From a virus, in IMG/VR virus record IMGVR_UViG_3300040958_000044, positions 1 to 31,255 of that record: a DNA stretch of 31,255 bases. One strand, 5' to 3'. Position 1 is the first letter of the stretch. Every line of letters begins with the position of its first letter. The notes under the pieces were generated by a model. That model had not been told where the DNA came from, ran no database searches, and was given only the letters and a program-made list of their open reading frames with translations. The translations under genes and the position numbers were made by a program. Shown piece after piece: positions 21,135 through 30,415 of the stretch.

Positions 21135-21667
21135 TGGCTGACGTGATTGCAGAATGGGCCGGGAAAGAGCGTCTTTTCCGGCTCACCTTTGGCGGGGTTC
21201 TTGAGCTCGAAGAAGCCTGCGGGAAGGACGCCATCGGCGCGATCTTCTTGCGCGTTTCCTCGGGGAAGTTCCGAGCAGAGGATATCTGGCACACGATCCG
21301 CATCGCACTGATTGGAGGCGGTGAGAACAAGGTCGCGGCCAAGCATCTCATGGAAGCGCAGTTCGAGCGCCAGCCGTGGCACGACAACGCGGCGCTGGCA
21401 GGCGATATCCTGATCGCCCTGATGGCGGGTGTGGAGGATGGTGACGGCTCCAACGACGAAGCGGAGGTTGAGCCCATGCGGTTCTCCGAGGTCAGCCAGA
21501 TTTGCCGCGAGTTCAATATGTCGCCGCTCGATCTGCGTGAGATGACCTATGCGGATTTTATCAACATGGTGCGCGGGTTCAACGCCGGCAGCAAGAAAGC
21601 CGAACCGCCGACCGAGGAAGAGTTCGACGAAATCCTCGCAAAGTATGAGCCGGAGGCGCTGAAGTAA
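21134..21667 (+). CDS. Tail assembly chaperone, GTA-like (177 aa)
   Basis: 177 residues. The N-terminal part (WAGKERLFRLTFGGVLELEE and ACGKDAIGAIFLRVSSGKFR) matches the gene-transfer-agent tail chaperone type, with HTIRIALIGGG. The C-terminal part (SPLDLREMTYADFINMVRGF) resembles the domain that in other phages is added by a -1 frameshift. Here both parts are in one frame, so no frameshift is needed. It coats the tape measure protein before tube assembly. Confidence 0.78.
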   Translation: MADVIAEWAGKERLFRLTFGGVLELEEACGKDAIGAIFLRVSSGKFRAEDIWHTIRIALIGGGENKVAAKHLMEAQFERQPWHDNAALAGDILIALMAGVEDGDGSNDEAEVEPMRFSEVSQICREFNMSPLDLREMTYADFINMVRGFNAGSKKAEPPTEEEFDEILAKYEPEALK

Positions 21668-24093
21668 TGGCCGACGTCGAAACCGCCTTGATGCTGCGCC
21701 TGGAGGCGTCCCTTGCTAAGTTTGAGAAGCAAATGGCACGTGCGCGCAAGGCAGGTGCAGACAGCGCCACTCGGATTGAAAAGCAGTTTGGTGCCAGCAA
21801 TCGGAAAATGGCACAGACTGCCGAGGCCAGCGCTCAAACCATCGGCAGGGAAATGGACCGGCTGCGGGTCAAGTATGACCCGCTTTTTGCTGCGTCCAAG
21901 CGGTATGAGACTGAGCTTTCTGCGTTGAACAGGGCGCAAAAGGTTGGTGCTCTGAACACGCAACAGTATGACGCAGCGCTAGAGCGGCTTAATGCTGAGT
22001 ACATGCGGGCCACTGGCGGCGCTCAGCGGCTTGCGGGGGCGAACGCACGTGCGGCGGGGGCCACGCGCGGCATGGGCGGCGGGATCCAAAACGCAGCCTA
22101 TCAGATCGGCGACTTTGCGGTACAGGTTGGCGCTGGTACCTCGGCTTCGATTGCCCTTGGTCAGCAGTTGCCACAGTTGCTTGGCGGGATGGGTGTCTTG
22201 GGTGCAGTTCTCGGCGCGGTGGTGGCTGTGGCGATTCCACTGGCGTCATCGTTCCTGAAATCTGGCGATGCTGCAGGCGACCTTGAGGACGCGGTAGGTG
22301 ACCTTAAATCAGCAGTTTCCGACTACAACAGCGCGGTTGAGCGGGCGAACTCACCGACTGATGAACTGGCGGAAAAGTACGGCAGGGCATCTGATAAGGC
22401 GCGAAACCTCCTGCGCGTACTGAGCCAATTGGCCCGCCTGGACGCGATTGAAAGCATTCGCAAGGGTGGCGCTCAGGTTCTTGAGGCTTTCGATGAATTG
22501 CAGGGGCGCTTAGATCGTTTCGATCAGGTATTGCAGCAGGGCTATTCCGAAAGCGAACCGGCAGCTGTGCGACAGGTACGCAAGATCAAAGAAGAGTACG
22601 GCCTGACGCTGGATCAAGCACGGCAGTTAGTTGCGTTGATGAGCGACTACCAGAGCTCGGATTCTCTTGATGCTCAGGCTGCAGCGCTTCAGGCGATGTC
22701 AGCCTTTCTTACTGATGCGGCCAGGGGCGCGGATGAGACAAACGAGAACCTCATCTCGATCGCGCGCTCTACGGCAGAGGCGGCTTTAGGTGCGCTCGAT
22801 CTGGCTAACGAAAGCAGTAACGCCGCCTTAGCTTCGGAAGATCTTTCCAGAAGCATCGCGGGGATCTCTTTCGACAATGCGATCAGCGGAGCGAATGCCC
22901 TTTCCGGTAAGATTGGCGGGATGATCGGCCAAGCGCAGACGCTTCTCAGCGTTCTGGGGCGCGCGCAGATGGCGAACCTCAAAGCATCTGATCAGAGGGA
23001 GCTTGCCGAAGCAGAGCGCGACTTGGTCAAAGCCGGTACCGATCGGGTTGAGGTCGCTCGCAAGCTGGCGGAAATCGAAAAGCGTCAAGGGTTGGATGCC
23101 GCGGGCGTGACATTGCCGGTGGCCGCTCGTGAGAAGTTGATTAAGGACGCTGGTGAGATTGCGGCTGCAACGGCCGATGCTCGCGGTGAAATATCAGACC
23201 TCAACAAGGCTCAAAGGGAGGCGGACGCAGAGGCGAAGAAGCGGGCTAAAAAGAAAGCCAAACAAGACCCTCTCTTTAAGGCGTCTGAAGAAGAGCTGGT
23301 AAGCATCCAGCGCCAGATTGAGATGATCGGTAAGACCAAGGCCGAGATCGCCGAGCTGACCGCCAAATATAAGCTGCTGGATGAAGCCAAAGAGCGCGGA
23401 CTGAACCTCGACGCCCGTCAGGCTGCGACCGGCGAAACCCTGCGTGAGCAAATCGATCGGCAGGCCGCAAGCATTGGCGACCTCACCGAGAAGTACGAGC
23501 AGGCGCGGGAACGCGCGGCGTTCTTCGAAGGGGTGCAGCAAGATCTGAAGGACGGGTTTATCGACGCGATTGTCGAAGGCGAAAGCCTTGCGGGCGTGCT
23601 GGAAAACCTTGCGAAGTCACTCGCGAAAGCCGCATTGCAGGCGATGTTGTTCAATGAAGGGCCCTTCGCCAGCGGAAGTGGGACGGGCCTGCTTGGTGGC
23701 GGTGGCAAGGGGGGCTTGCTGGGCGGGGCAATCATCCCGGGTATTCTTCACAGCGGCGGCACGGCTGGCAAAGACGGCTACGGCCATGGGCGGTCTGTTT
23801 CGCCGGCGTTGTTCAATGGGGCGCCGCGCTACCACAAGGGCGGGATCGCTGGGCTGCGGCCAAATGAGGTGCCGGCGATCTTAGAACGGGGCGAGCGGGT
23901 TATTCCGAATGGGCAAACTGGCAGCGCACCTATGCAACTGCAAAAGGCAGTGGTGGAATTGATCCTGCCGCCGGGCTTGAGCGCAGAGCAACGCCAAGAG
24001 ACCCAGAGCATTTCTCTCCGCATCACTGAGGCAAAGATGGCCGCAAGCAACCGAGTCAAAGCTGATAACAAGTACCTGAGCGGGGGCCGCTGA
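21667..24093 (+). CDS. Tail tape measure protein (808 aa)
   Basis: 808 residues. The first 130 residues are helical (MLRLEASLAKFEKQMARARK). A glycine-rich hydrophobic stretch (about 178-206, LLGGMGVLGAVLGAVVAVAI) provides a membrane-interacting segment. The centre is long alpha-helical coiled coil with Lys/Glu-rich repeats, and the end is glycine-rich (GSGTGLLGGGGKGGLLGGAI). It sets tail length: at the usual 0.15 nm per residue, roughly 120 nm. No peptidoglycan hydrolase motif is visible. Confidence 0.94.
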   Translation: MADVETALMLRLEASLAKFEKQMARARKAGADSATRIEKQFGASNRKMAQTAEASAQTIGREMDRLRVKYDPLFAASKRYETELSALNRAQKVGALNTQQYDAALERLNAEYMRATGGAQRLAGANARAAGATRGMGGGIQNAAYQIGDFAVQVGAGTSASIALGQQLPQLLGGMGVLGAVLGAVVAVAIPLASSFLKSGDAAGDLEDAVGDLKSAVSDYNSAVERANSPTDELAEKYGRASDKARNLLRVLSQLARLDAIESIRKGGAQVLEAFDELQGRLDRFDQVLQQGYSESEPAAVRQVRKIKEEYGLTLDQARQLVALMSDYQSSDSLDAQAAALQAMSAFLTDAARGADETNENLISIARSTAEAALGALDLANESSNAALASEDLSRSIAGISFDNAISGANALSGKIGGMIGQAQTLLSVLGRAQMANLKASDQRELAEAERDLVKAGTDRVEVARKLAEIEKRQGLDAAGVTLPVAAREKLIKDAGEIAAATADARGEISDLNKAQREADAEAKKRAKKKAKQDPLFKASEEELVSIQRQIEMIGKTKAEIAELTAKYKLLDEAKERGLNLDARQAATGETLREQIDRQAASIGDLTEKYEQARERAAFFEGVQQDLKDGFIDAIVEGESLAGVLENLAKSLAKAALQAMLFNEGPFASGSGTGLLGGGGKGGLLGGAIIPGILHSGGTAGKDGYGHGRSVSPALFNGAPRYHKGGIAGLRPNEVPAILERGERVIPNGQTGSAPMQLQKAVVELILPPGLSAEQRQETQSISLRITEAKMAASNRVKADNKYLSGGR

Positions 24094-24761
24094 TGCAGAT
24101 TGCGTTTCCATACCCGGTGAAAGTGCAATCCAGCACCCCGAAACTCAGCGGGATGCGGTTTTCCCCGTTCACCAATATCGACGGGGAAAGCTTCGCCACC
24201 CCAACGCTGAACGGGCACTGGAAGCTGGACCTCGATATCGCTGCGATCGGGATGCAGGGGCATTTGGCGCTATCGTCCTTTGTCACTCAGATGGAAGCTG
24301 CAGGGGCAACCTGTGTTGTCCCGGTTTGCACGCAATGGCGGCCGAACGATGCAAGCGGTCGGATGCTGGCGCCGAATGGCTCTGCTCCGGAATGGACATT
24401 CGATCATGTCGGCTTTGCGAATGATCCGTTTGACGGCTTCACGCTGCGCGCGGCGGCATCGCATCGAGACAGCTACATCGATATCGACAAGCCCACGCTG
24501 TCTCAGCTTTGGCCAGGGCACTACATCACTCTGGGCGACCGGCTGCATCAAGTCGGGAATGTGAGCGCGATTGGTGAAAGCGAAACAGCTATTCGTGTCT
24601 CTCTCATGCCAAATATCCGGGGCCACCACGACGTAGGCGCGCTGGTAGTTGTAGACCAGCTGCGCCTCAAGTGCCGCATGGAAACCGGGGATCAGGTGGG
24701 CGGCTTTCACGGCCCATCGCCAGTGCGGTTCGGCTCTGTATCACTTGTCGAGGCCTTCTGA
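24093..24761 (+). CDS. Distal tail/baseplate-type protein, function unassigned (222 aa)
   Basis: 222 residues, start in a TGATG overlap. Beta-rich, with a pattern TFDHVGFANDPFDGFTLRAA and LSQLWPGHYITLGDRLHQVG. It is directly after the tape measure gene, where siphophages encode distal tail proteins; the long beta domains fit a hub or baseplate role. I do not recognise the family by signature. Confidence 0.6.
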   Translation: MQIAFPYPVKVQSSTPKLSGMRFSPFTNIDGESFATPTLNGHWKLDLDIAAIGMQGHLALSSFVTQMEAAGATCVVPVCTQWRPNDASGRMLAPNGSAPEWTFDHVGFANDPFDGFTLRAAASHRDSYIDIDKPTLSQLWPGHYITLGDRLHQVGNVSAIGESETAIRVSLMPNIRGHHDVGALVVVDQLRLKCRMETGDQVGGFHGPSPVRFGSVSLVEAF

Positions 24762-25345
24762 TGAGCATTCATGATATCCCCGATGCAGACCTGCGGCGCG
24801 GCGACGTGGCCTGCACGATCCTCTGCCAGATGGACTTCGCAACCAACCCGCAGAACTGGTGGCTGGGCTATGGGCCGCTGACGGCGGGCGGGGTCGAGTA
24901 CCAAGGGACGGGGGACGTTATCAAGATCGGGGCCATGTCGCTGACCTATGGCATGAGCGCGGGCATGGTCCGCTTCGAGATCCCGGCAGCATCGCCTGAG
25001 ATGGTGGGGCGGTGCGACAACCAAGCGGCTGAGGTGAACAACCGACGTTGCCAGCTGTTCTATCAGCTCTTCAGCACGGTTGAGCGGGGCGGGGAGCATC
25101 AGGGGCGCTTGATCGGTGATCCCATCAGCATGTTCCAAGGCGTCATGCGCGATATGCGCAGCACGTCTTCGGCAGATAGTCGGGTGATTGAGTTGGAGGC
25201 CTACGGGCGCATGAGCCGCCAAGCCAAGCCGCCATACGGGCGCTGGACCGATGCGGATCAGCGGGCTCGGTTCTCCGGCGATACCGGCATGGCGTTCATT
25301 GCGGGACTGAAAGACAAGGCCATCACATGGGTGCCCGGCAGTTGA
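24761..25345 (+). CDS. Baseplate-type minor tail protein (194 aa)
   Basis: 194 residues starting MSIHDIPDADLRRGD at 24761 (TGATG overlap). The end YGRWTDADQRARFSGDTGMA then FIAGLKDKAITW is a signature I associate with a small minor tail protein found in many alphaproteobacterial phages. Middle VIELEAYGRMSRQAKP is part of the same domain. Role inferred from position between distal tail and tip proteins. Its 3' end overlaps the GNAT gene by 19 nt. Confidence 0.65.
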   Translation: MSIHDIPDADLRRGDVACTILCQMDFATNPQNWWLGYGPLTAGGVEYQGTGDVIKIGAMSLTYGMSAGMVRFEIPAASPEMVGRCDNQAAEVNNRRCQLFYQLFSTVERGGEHQGRLIGDPISMFQGVMRDMRSTSSADSRVIELEAYGRMSRQAKPPYGRWTDADQRARFSGDTGMAFIAGLKDKAITWVPGS

Positions 25346-25746
25346 TCCGGCAGGGCAGTGAGGCGGACATTCCCCGCCTTATCGACATGATAGAGACGCT
25401 GGCGGTCTCTGTGCGCGGCCATCAAGCGGTTTGCCGCTTGCGAGCAGGCGAAACACTGGTGAGCCTTCTGAGCGATCCGCAGGGTGCTGTTTTCGTATCC
25501 GCCGGCGGGTTCATCGCGGGTCGCATCATGCGGACAGTTATCAGTCCTGCACCGGTGGCCTTCGAACTTGGCTGGTTTGCCTCTGATCGCAGCGGCCTGC
25601 GGCTTTTGCGTGCTTTCGAGACATGGGCGGCAGAGAAGGGTGCAACCCTAATCAAGATGAGCGCGAACGGCGGTGGGGCAGAGCGCATCCTAGAACGCCG
25701 CGGCTACGCGGTGGCCGAAGTGCAGATGGTCAAGAAGGTAGGCTGA
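25327..25746 (+). CDS. GNAT-family N-acetyltransferase in the tail operon (139 aa)
   Basis: 139 residues. Motif order fits GNAT: an N-terminal strand-helix (LIRQGSEADIPRLIDMIETL), the core strand PVAFELGWFASDRSGLRLLR with the acetyl-CoA-binding turn at about 87-92, a following helix FETWAAEKGATLIKMSAN, and the closing GGAERILERRGYAVAEVQM. Substrate unknown. It overlaps the upstream gene by 19 nt and shares a base with the next start (TGATG), so it is translated as part of the tail operon. In lambda-like tails the comparable place between small tail proteins and the tip protein holds peptidase or assembly genes. Confidence 0.78.
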   Translation: MGARQLIRQGSEADIPRLIDMIETLAVSVRGHQAVCRLRAGETLVSLLSDPQGAVFVSAGGFIAGRIMRTVISPAPVAFELGWFASDRSGLRLLRAFETWAAEKGATLIKMSANGGGAERILERRGYAVAEVQMVKKVG

Positions 25747-27827
25747 TGGCAATTTTCACAGCAATCGGGACGGCTCTGTTTAACATCGCCTATGCTGGTG
25801 CCTATCTTGCTGCGTCCGCAGGCTTCTCTATTGCTACAGCCACGTCCATCGGGGTTGCGGTGGCAAATGCGGCTGTTTCACTAGCGTTCAGCGCCATTTC
25901 ACGCGCCCTCGCCCCCAGCGTGAGCGTCCCGCAATCTGAAATCCAAGCGGTTATCAGTCAGGCCAGCGCCCCGCGCCGTATCTACGTTGGCGAAAATCTT
26001 GCGGGCGGGGTTCGGACGTTTTTCGACGTGAAAGACGGGGTTCTCTACCAGCTTGTTATGGTGGCGCATGGCGAGGTTACCAGTTTTGAGGAATGCTGGG
26101 TCGACGGTGAGGCTGTTGCGCTGGACGCGGCTGGCGATGTCACAGCAGGCAAGATGGCGGAATACGTTAATATCCAAACTCGCGATGGTTCGGCGCTTGG
26201 TGGCGACTATGCGGACCTTACGGCGGAATTCGCGACGTGGGATGCGGATCGCAAGCTGACCAATCAGGCAACGTTCCTCGCGCAGATGAAAGCACCAAAG
26301 GGCAATGACTTTAGCAAGGTGTTTCCCAAGTCGTACAACACTGCGCTGCAATGGGTGATCCGGGGGCAGGCGGTCTACGACCCACGAGATGTTTCGACCG
26401 CATATGCCGATAACGCGGCACTGGTACAGTCGCATTTCCTCACCCATGAGGACGGGTTCAAGATCGACGCGGCGGATATCAACTGGGATAGTGTCTCAGC
26501 AATGGCTGACGTGGCCGATGAAGCCGTGCCGCAGCTTGAGGGCGGCACCGCGCCCCGTCTGCGTCTTTGGGGCTACTGGACGCTGGATGAGCCTCCGTCT
26601 GACGTGCTGGACCGGATGCATGCCAGTTCCGGCATCCGCGCCTATGAAATGCAGGACGGGCGCATCGGGTTGATCGGTGGCAGCTTCGGCACCCCGGCCT
26701 GCACCATCACGGCCAAAGACATCAGAGAAATCCAAACCAGCGAGGCCATCAGCGAACGCGAAGGGTATAACGTGCTGCGGGTGCTGCACATGGACGCTTC
26801 GCAGAAATACACGGTGACAGAAGTCGACCAGTGGCGCGACGATAGCCGGCTGGCAGTCGAGGGCGAGATCGTCAAGGAGTACGAGCTCACGATGTGTCCG
26901 AACCGGGCACAAGCAAGGCGCCTGGCGAAAGAGCAGTTCCACGACGATAATCGCGCGAAGGTCTCGATCGTCACCAACCTTGTCGGGCTAAAGGCGCGTT
27001 TCCCGCGCGAACATGCGCAGCGCCACACGATCCTGCTGGACTATCAGCCGGAGGACGGTTCGGGCCGCGTGATCCAAGGCGAGTATGAGGTGCTAGACCA
27101 CGAATTTGACCCGATTGAGTTGCAGTGCCGCATCGATCTTGCGGCTGTCGATCGCGCATCGGGTGAGTGGACGCCAGCGGAGGCCGGTGACTCGCCTACA
27201 CCACTACCAGACGATCCGCAGAACCTCGCGCCGGATATCTCGGCGGTATTCACGCAGCGCATTGTGCAGGCATCCGCCAGCAGTCAGATTGCTATCCTGG
27301 AAGTGGACGCAGTGCCAATCGTAGGCCGCAGCGATATCGCTGTTGAGGCGCAGTATCGACGGGTTTCGGCGTTCTCTTCGACTTGGCTGGATATGCAGGC
27401 AACCGGCTACACCGCGCAGTCAGGCCCGGTTGAGGATCGTGTTGAGTACGAGGCGCAAGCCCGCTTTGATGGGGTGTTCTATGAGCCTGATGAGTGGGAA
27501 AACCTCGGCACGATTACGGTGCAGATTGATGCCATAGCACCGGGCGCGCCTTCTGAATTGTTCGCATCGAACGGCACGGGACGTGTCAACCTAAACTGGC
27601 GCAACCCGTCCAGCGACTTTCACGAAATCCGCATCTATCGCGGGACAACGGCAGTATTCGGTGACGCGGCGCTGGTCGGCACAACAGGCGGCGTGTCGGG
27701 GCAAATCTCGGAATACTCCGACGACACGATCACGGCAGCGACAGAATATAACTATTGGGTCGCAGCGGCCAATGTATCGGGCGTCGAAGGCGATCCAGTC
27801 GGCCCAGCGACAATCACCACAACCTAA
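25746..27827 (+). CDS. Tip attachment / host-specificity protein J-like (693 aa)
   Basis: 693 residues. The start MAIFTAIGTALFNIAYAGAY is a hydrophobic helix. A long beta-rich domain resembling the central tail-tip protein (J/TipJ, phage tail 3 family) follows, with YVGENLAGGVRTFFDVKDGV near 80-100 and ERDEYN-like REGYNVLRVLHMDASQKYTV further on. The C-terminal 95 residues form a fibronectin type III-like domain (APGAPSELFASNGTGRVNLN, then TAATEYNYWVAAAN). It binds the host surface or positions fibres. A terminator hairpin follows the stop. Confidence 0.87.
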   Translation: MAIFTAIGTALFNIAYAGAYLAASAGFSIATATSIGVAVANAAVSLAFSAISRALAPSVSVPQSEIQAVISQASAPRRIYVGENLAGGVRTFFDVKDGVLYQLVMVAHGEVTSFEECWVDGEAVALDAAGDVTAGKMAEYVNIQTRDGSALGGDYADLTAEFATWDADRKLTNQATFLAQMKAPKGNDFSKVFPKSYNTALQWVIRGQAVYDPRDVSTAYADNAALVQSHFLTHEDGFKIDAADINWDSVSAMADVADEAVPQLEGGTAPRLRLWGYWTLDEPPSDVLDRMHASSGIRAYEMQDGRIGLIGGSFGTPACTITAKDIREIQTSEAISEREGYNVLRVLHMDASQKYTVTEVDQWRDDSRLAVEGEIVKEYELTMCPNRAQARRLAKEQFHDDNRAKVSIVTNLVGLKARFPREHAQRHTILLDYQPEDGSGRVIQGEYEVLDHEFDPIELQCRIDLAAVDRASGEWTPAEAGDSPTPLPDDPQNLAPDISAVFTQRIVQASASSQIAILEVDAVPIVGRSDIAVEAQYRRVSAFSSTWLDMQATGYTAQSGPVEDRVEYEAQARFDGVFYEPDEWENLGTITVQIDAIAPGAPSELFASNGTGRVNLNWRNPSSDFHEIRIYRGTTAVFGDAALVGTTGGVSGQISEYSDDTITAATEYNYWVAAANVSGVEGDPVGPATITTT

Positions 27828-27849
27828 GCGCACCACACGATTTTAACGG

Positions 27850-27870
27850 CCCGCTACGGTGGGTTCTTTT
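27850..27870 (+). terminator. Terminator between tip protein and tailspike genes
   Basis: CCCGC (27850-27854) pairs with GTGGG (27859-27863) over TACG, then TTCTTTT. It sits in the 57 nt between the tip-protein stop and the tailspike start, so it could reduce transcription of the distal genes. Confidence 0.55.
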
Positions 27871-27884
27871 GCATGGAGGCAGCT

Positions 27885-30143
27885 ATGCCAGAAACTCTCC
27901 GCGAAAAGATCAGCCGCGTCCTGCGCGATTTCCAAGGCTATACGGGGGACGGGCAGGGCGGTGTGGGTGATCTTCCAGTTGGCGATCGGTCCACAGCGCA
28001 ACGACCAATCTATAAGCGCGATCTGCGCGAGATGTTCAACCACTACGCGGACGTGGCGGAGGATGCACAGGCGGCGTCGGAAAGCGCGGCGGATAGCGCG
28101 ATAGAGGCGGCGCTCTATGATCCTACGGTTCGGTATAAGGATACCGCCGAGTTGATTGCATCGACGCGCACGGCGAAGGGCGACGGGACCGTTTGGCAGG
28201 CTGGGACATATTTATACGAGGAAGTCACCACAGGCGAAAACCTGACCAACGCGGCGGGGGTGAAGCTGAAGGCCAAAGCTGACAAAGGTTGGTGGACACT
28301 AAAGCAATTCGGCGCGAAGGGTGACGGGGTAGCAGACGACACCGCAGCGTTCACTGCCTTCATGAACGCACTTCTTTCTTCCACGGACAATCGCGTCCCG
28401 TCGCAGGGCGACGAACCCTCTTGGCTTGTAGCGAAGACAATCAAGGGCTTGATTGAGCCGGGGCATTACAGAATTGTAGGCGGGTACGATTACCCCGTGG
28501 GCGCGTCTCAGATGTTGCACCTTGAGGGCGGTGGATCGCAGACCACAAAAATCGAAATTACAGGCGACAACTACCTTTTTGATTGGGACGTTGAGCCTGT
28601 TGGCTTCGTGTTTCGTGGCATCCATCTTTACGCAGGGAAGGGGATGCAGCGGGTTAATACGAACTCGACTTCTGTTGGCCGCAAGACGATTATCGAGGGT
28701 AATGTATTTTCCGAGTATTCCGAGTGCGCCTATGCCAACTCTGCGCAGGACAACCCCGGCCTGAAAATCCGTCGCAACCTGTTCCGTGGTAAGTTGGGCG
28801 TAGATACAATCGGGGTCGCCGCAACCGGCCTGACTGCTGGCACTGACATTGTGGAAAACATTTTCCAGCGTAATCGTTACCATATTAAAGGCGCTCCATC
28901 GGCTCTGGTGAGCGCGGATCAAGGCCCGCTTTCTCCCTGCAACCTCACACGCAATGACTTCTTCCGTTGGGAAAGCCCGTTTACCAATACCTACGATGTT
29001 TGGTTGGTGCCTAACGCTGACGGGCCAACTAACGCAGGGCGCGGCGTTGTGCTGAACCAGAACAAGAAAGGAAACGAAAGTCTCAAGCCCGGTGATTGCC
29101 GCCTTCTCATTGCCGATGAAGGGGCTGGAACAGGCATTTGGGATAAGCACCACGCCGCAACACCATCTACTGGTTGGCTTGTAGGTGTGACGTATCGAGA
29201 CAACAATGTCGGCTTCAAATTTGGCATTGATATGCCTTTTTGCTATAGCTACACGCCGAACCTGCGCAGCTTCTACTTTGATGACCTGTACCACGGGGGC
29301 GCACCTACGCATATCATCCAGTATGATGCGTCGGTGGTATCAGGCAACCTGCTGACCGGACAGCAAACAGGCACAGATAGCCACTACGTCAGTTTTGCGC
29401 GGCTCTTGTCGGGTTGGGGCAATGACGCTTTGCCGCCGCTCTCGTCAAACGCGCCGGGCAACTTCGTGATCCATGACCCCTTCGGCTATGCGCAGGAAAG
29501 CATTTGCCCTGCCGCTGATGATTGGGGTGGCTACGTTTTCCTCCTGACACCTGCCAGCACTGCTGCTTTCACCTCTGCGGGAACGGCCAGCCACTCCGCA
29601 AAGGACAACAGCCTTGGCGGGGTGAATGAGGCCGCAGCGGTACGGTTTCAAGGCAACCGGCCGGATGCACGGTTTGCGGGGGCAATCAATAAGGCTTCAG
29701 TGGTCGCGGGCCGCATGGCGAATATTGAGTTCGAGCTGCAAAGGGCGGCAAACCTTCCGCTGGATGAGGTCACAGTGGAAGTCATTACGGGCGGCTCTTC
29801 CGTGGCCTTCCGTCGCCGCCTTCGGGTTCCCACTCAGGCAGGATGGCACAAGTTTTCGCTTAAATGGATGCCACGACAGAGTACCGACGATATTCTCTTG
29901 CGCTTTGTCACCGATGGATACGCGGCGGGCGTGGCGGAATATGTCGATATTGGCCGTGCCCGTGTTTACCACGGTCGGTCGCAAAGTGGTGGTGTGGTTC
30001 GGTCTGTGCAGTCTGGTTGGTCGCGTGAGCATCCGGTGATTGGTGATTATCATCTATGGGTGGATGCGACAGGCGACCTTCGGATCAAGGCGTCAGCGCC
30101 CACTAGTGACACCGATGGGGCAATCGTCGGGGCGCAGACCTAA
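27885..30143 (+). CDS. Tailspike / tail fibre with beta-helix domain (752 aa)
   Basis: 752 residues from the ATG at 27885 (GGAGG 5 nt upstream); an earlier ATG at 27873 has none. N-terminal 80 residues are an adaptor with a helical stretch (YADVAEDAQAASESAADSAI). A segment at about 142-157 (FGAKGDGVADDTAAF) is the signature that opens right-handed pectate-lyase-like beta-helices. The next 370 residues have the spacing of repeated strands (e.g. IIEGNVFSEY, IVENIFQRNRY). The C-terminal part from about 560 is a separate beta domain possibly binding sugars. Such proteins often degrade surface polysaccharide; activity is inferred. Confidence 0.85.
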   Translation: MPETLREKISRVLRDFQGYTGDGQGGVGDLPVGDRSTAQRPIYKRDLREMFNHYADVAEDAQAASESAADSAIEAALYDPTVRYKDTAELIASTRTAKGDGTVWQAGTYLYEEVTTGENLTNAAGVKLKAKADKGWWTLKQFGAKGDGVADDTAAFTAFMNALLSSTDNRVPSQGDEPSWLVAKTIKGLIEPGHYRIVGGYDYPVGASQMLHLEGGGSQTTKIEITGDNYLFDWDVEPVGFVFRGIHLYAGKGMQRVNTNSTSVGRKTIIEGNVFSEYSECAYANSAQDNPGLKIRRNLFRGKLGVDTIGVAATGLTAGTDIVENIFQRNRYHIKGAPSALVSADQGPLSPCNLTRNDFFRWESPFTNTYDVWLVPNADGPTNAGRGVVLNQNKKGNESLKPGDCRLLIADEGAGTGIWDKHHAATPSTGWLVGVTYRDNNVGFKFGIDMPFCYSYTPNLRSFYFDDLYHGGAPTHIIQYDASVVSGNLLTGQQTGTDSHYVSFARLLSGWGNDALPPLSSNAPGNFVIHDPFGYAQESICPAADDWGGYVFLLTPASTAAFTSAGTASHSAKDNSLGGVNEAAAVRFQGNRPDARFAGAINKASVVAGRMANIEFELQRAANLPLDEVTVEVITGGSSVAFRRRLRVPTQAGWHKFSLKWMPRQSTDDILLRFVTDGYAAGVAEYVDIGRARVYHGRSQSGGVVRSVQSGWSREHPVIGDYHLWVDATGDLRIKASAPTSDTDGAIVGAQT

Positions 30144-30415
30144 TGCTCCCCCTCTGCGAAGCCGTCAGCCGCCGCATCTGCCGGGTGCTTCTCGGTTGGG
30201 ACATGCCGCTTTGCGCCTATGCGTGGTGGCGTCGTGACCGGGGGGTTTGGTGCCTGTGGGTGCTGACATTTGACCGCGTGTTTCGCCGTGATGAGCGGGA
30301 CCACTGCCGCAGCAGCTATGCGCGGCGGTTTGGACTTCCTGGCCAACTATGCCAACCGGACAGGCTGACTGAAATCACCCGCAATTGTACAAGCACGTAT
30401 AGTCGATCAGTTTAA
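30143..30415 (+). CDS. Small Cys/Trp-rich protein, function unknown (90 aa)
   Basis: 90 residues, start in a TAATG overlap with the tailspike stop. Rich in Cys, Arg and Trp (WDMPLCAYAWWRRDRGVWCL, then RDERDHCRSSYARRF). No clear membrane segment. It sits where phages place tail-fibre assembly or lysis-adjacent proteins; not recognised. Its last 41 nt are overlapped by a gene on the opposite strand. Confidence 0.5.
   Translation: MLPLCEAVSRRICRVLLGWDMPLCAYAWWRRDRGVWCLWVLTFDRVFRRDERDHCRSSYARRFGLPGQLCQPDRLTEITRNCTSTYSRSV

Noticed and set aside
21134-21667. Programmed frameshift in the tail assembly chaperone
   Set aside because: Both chaperone-like parts are already in one continuous frame ending exactly at the tape measure start, so no frameshift product is needed.
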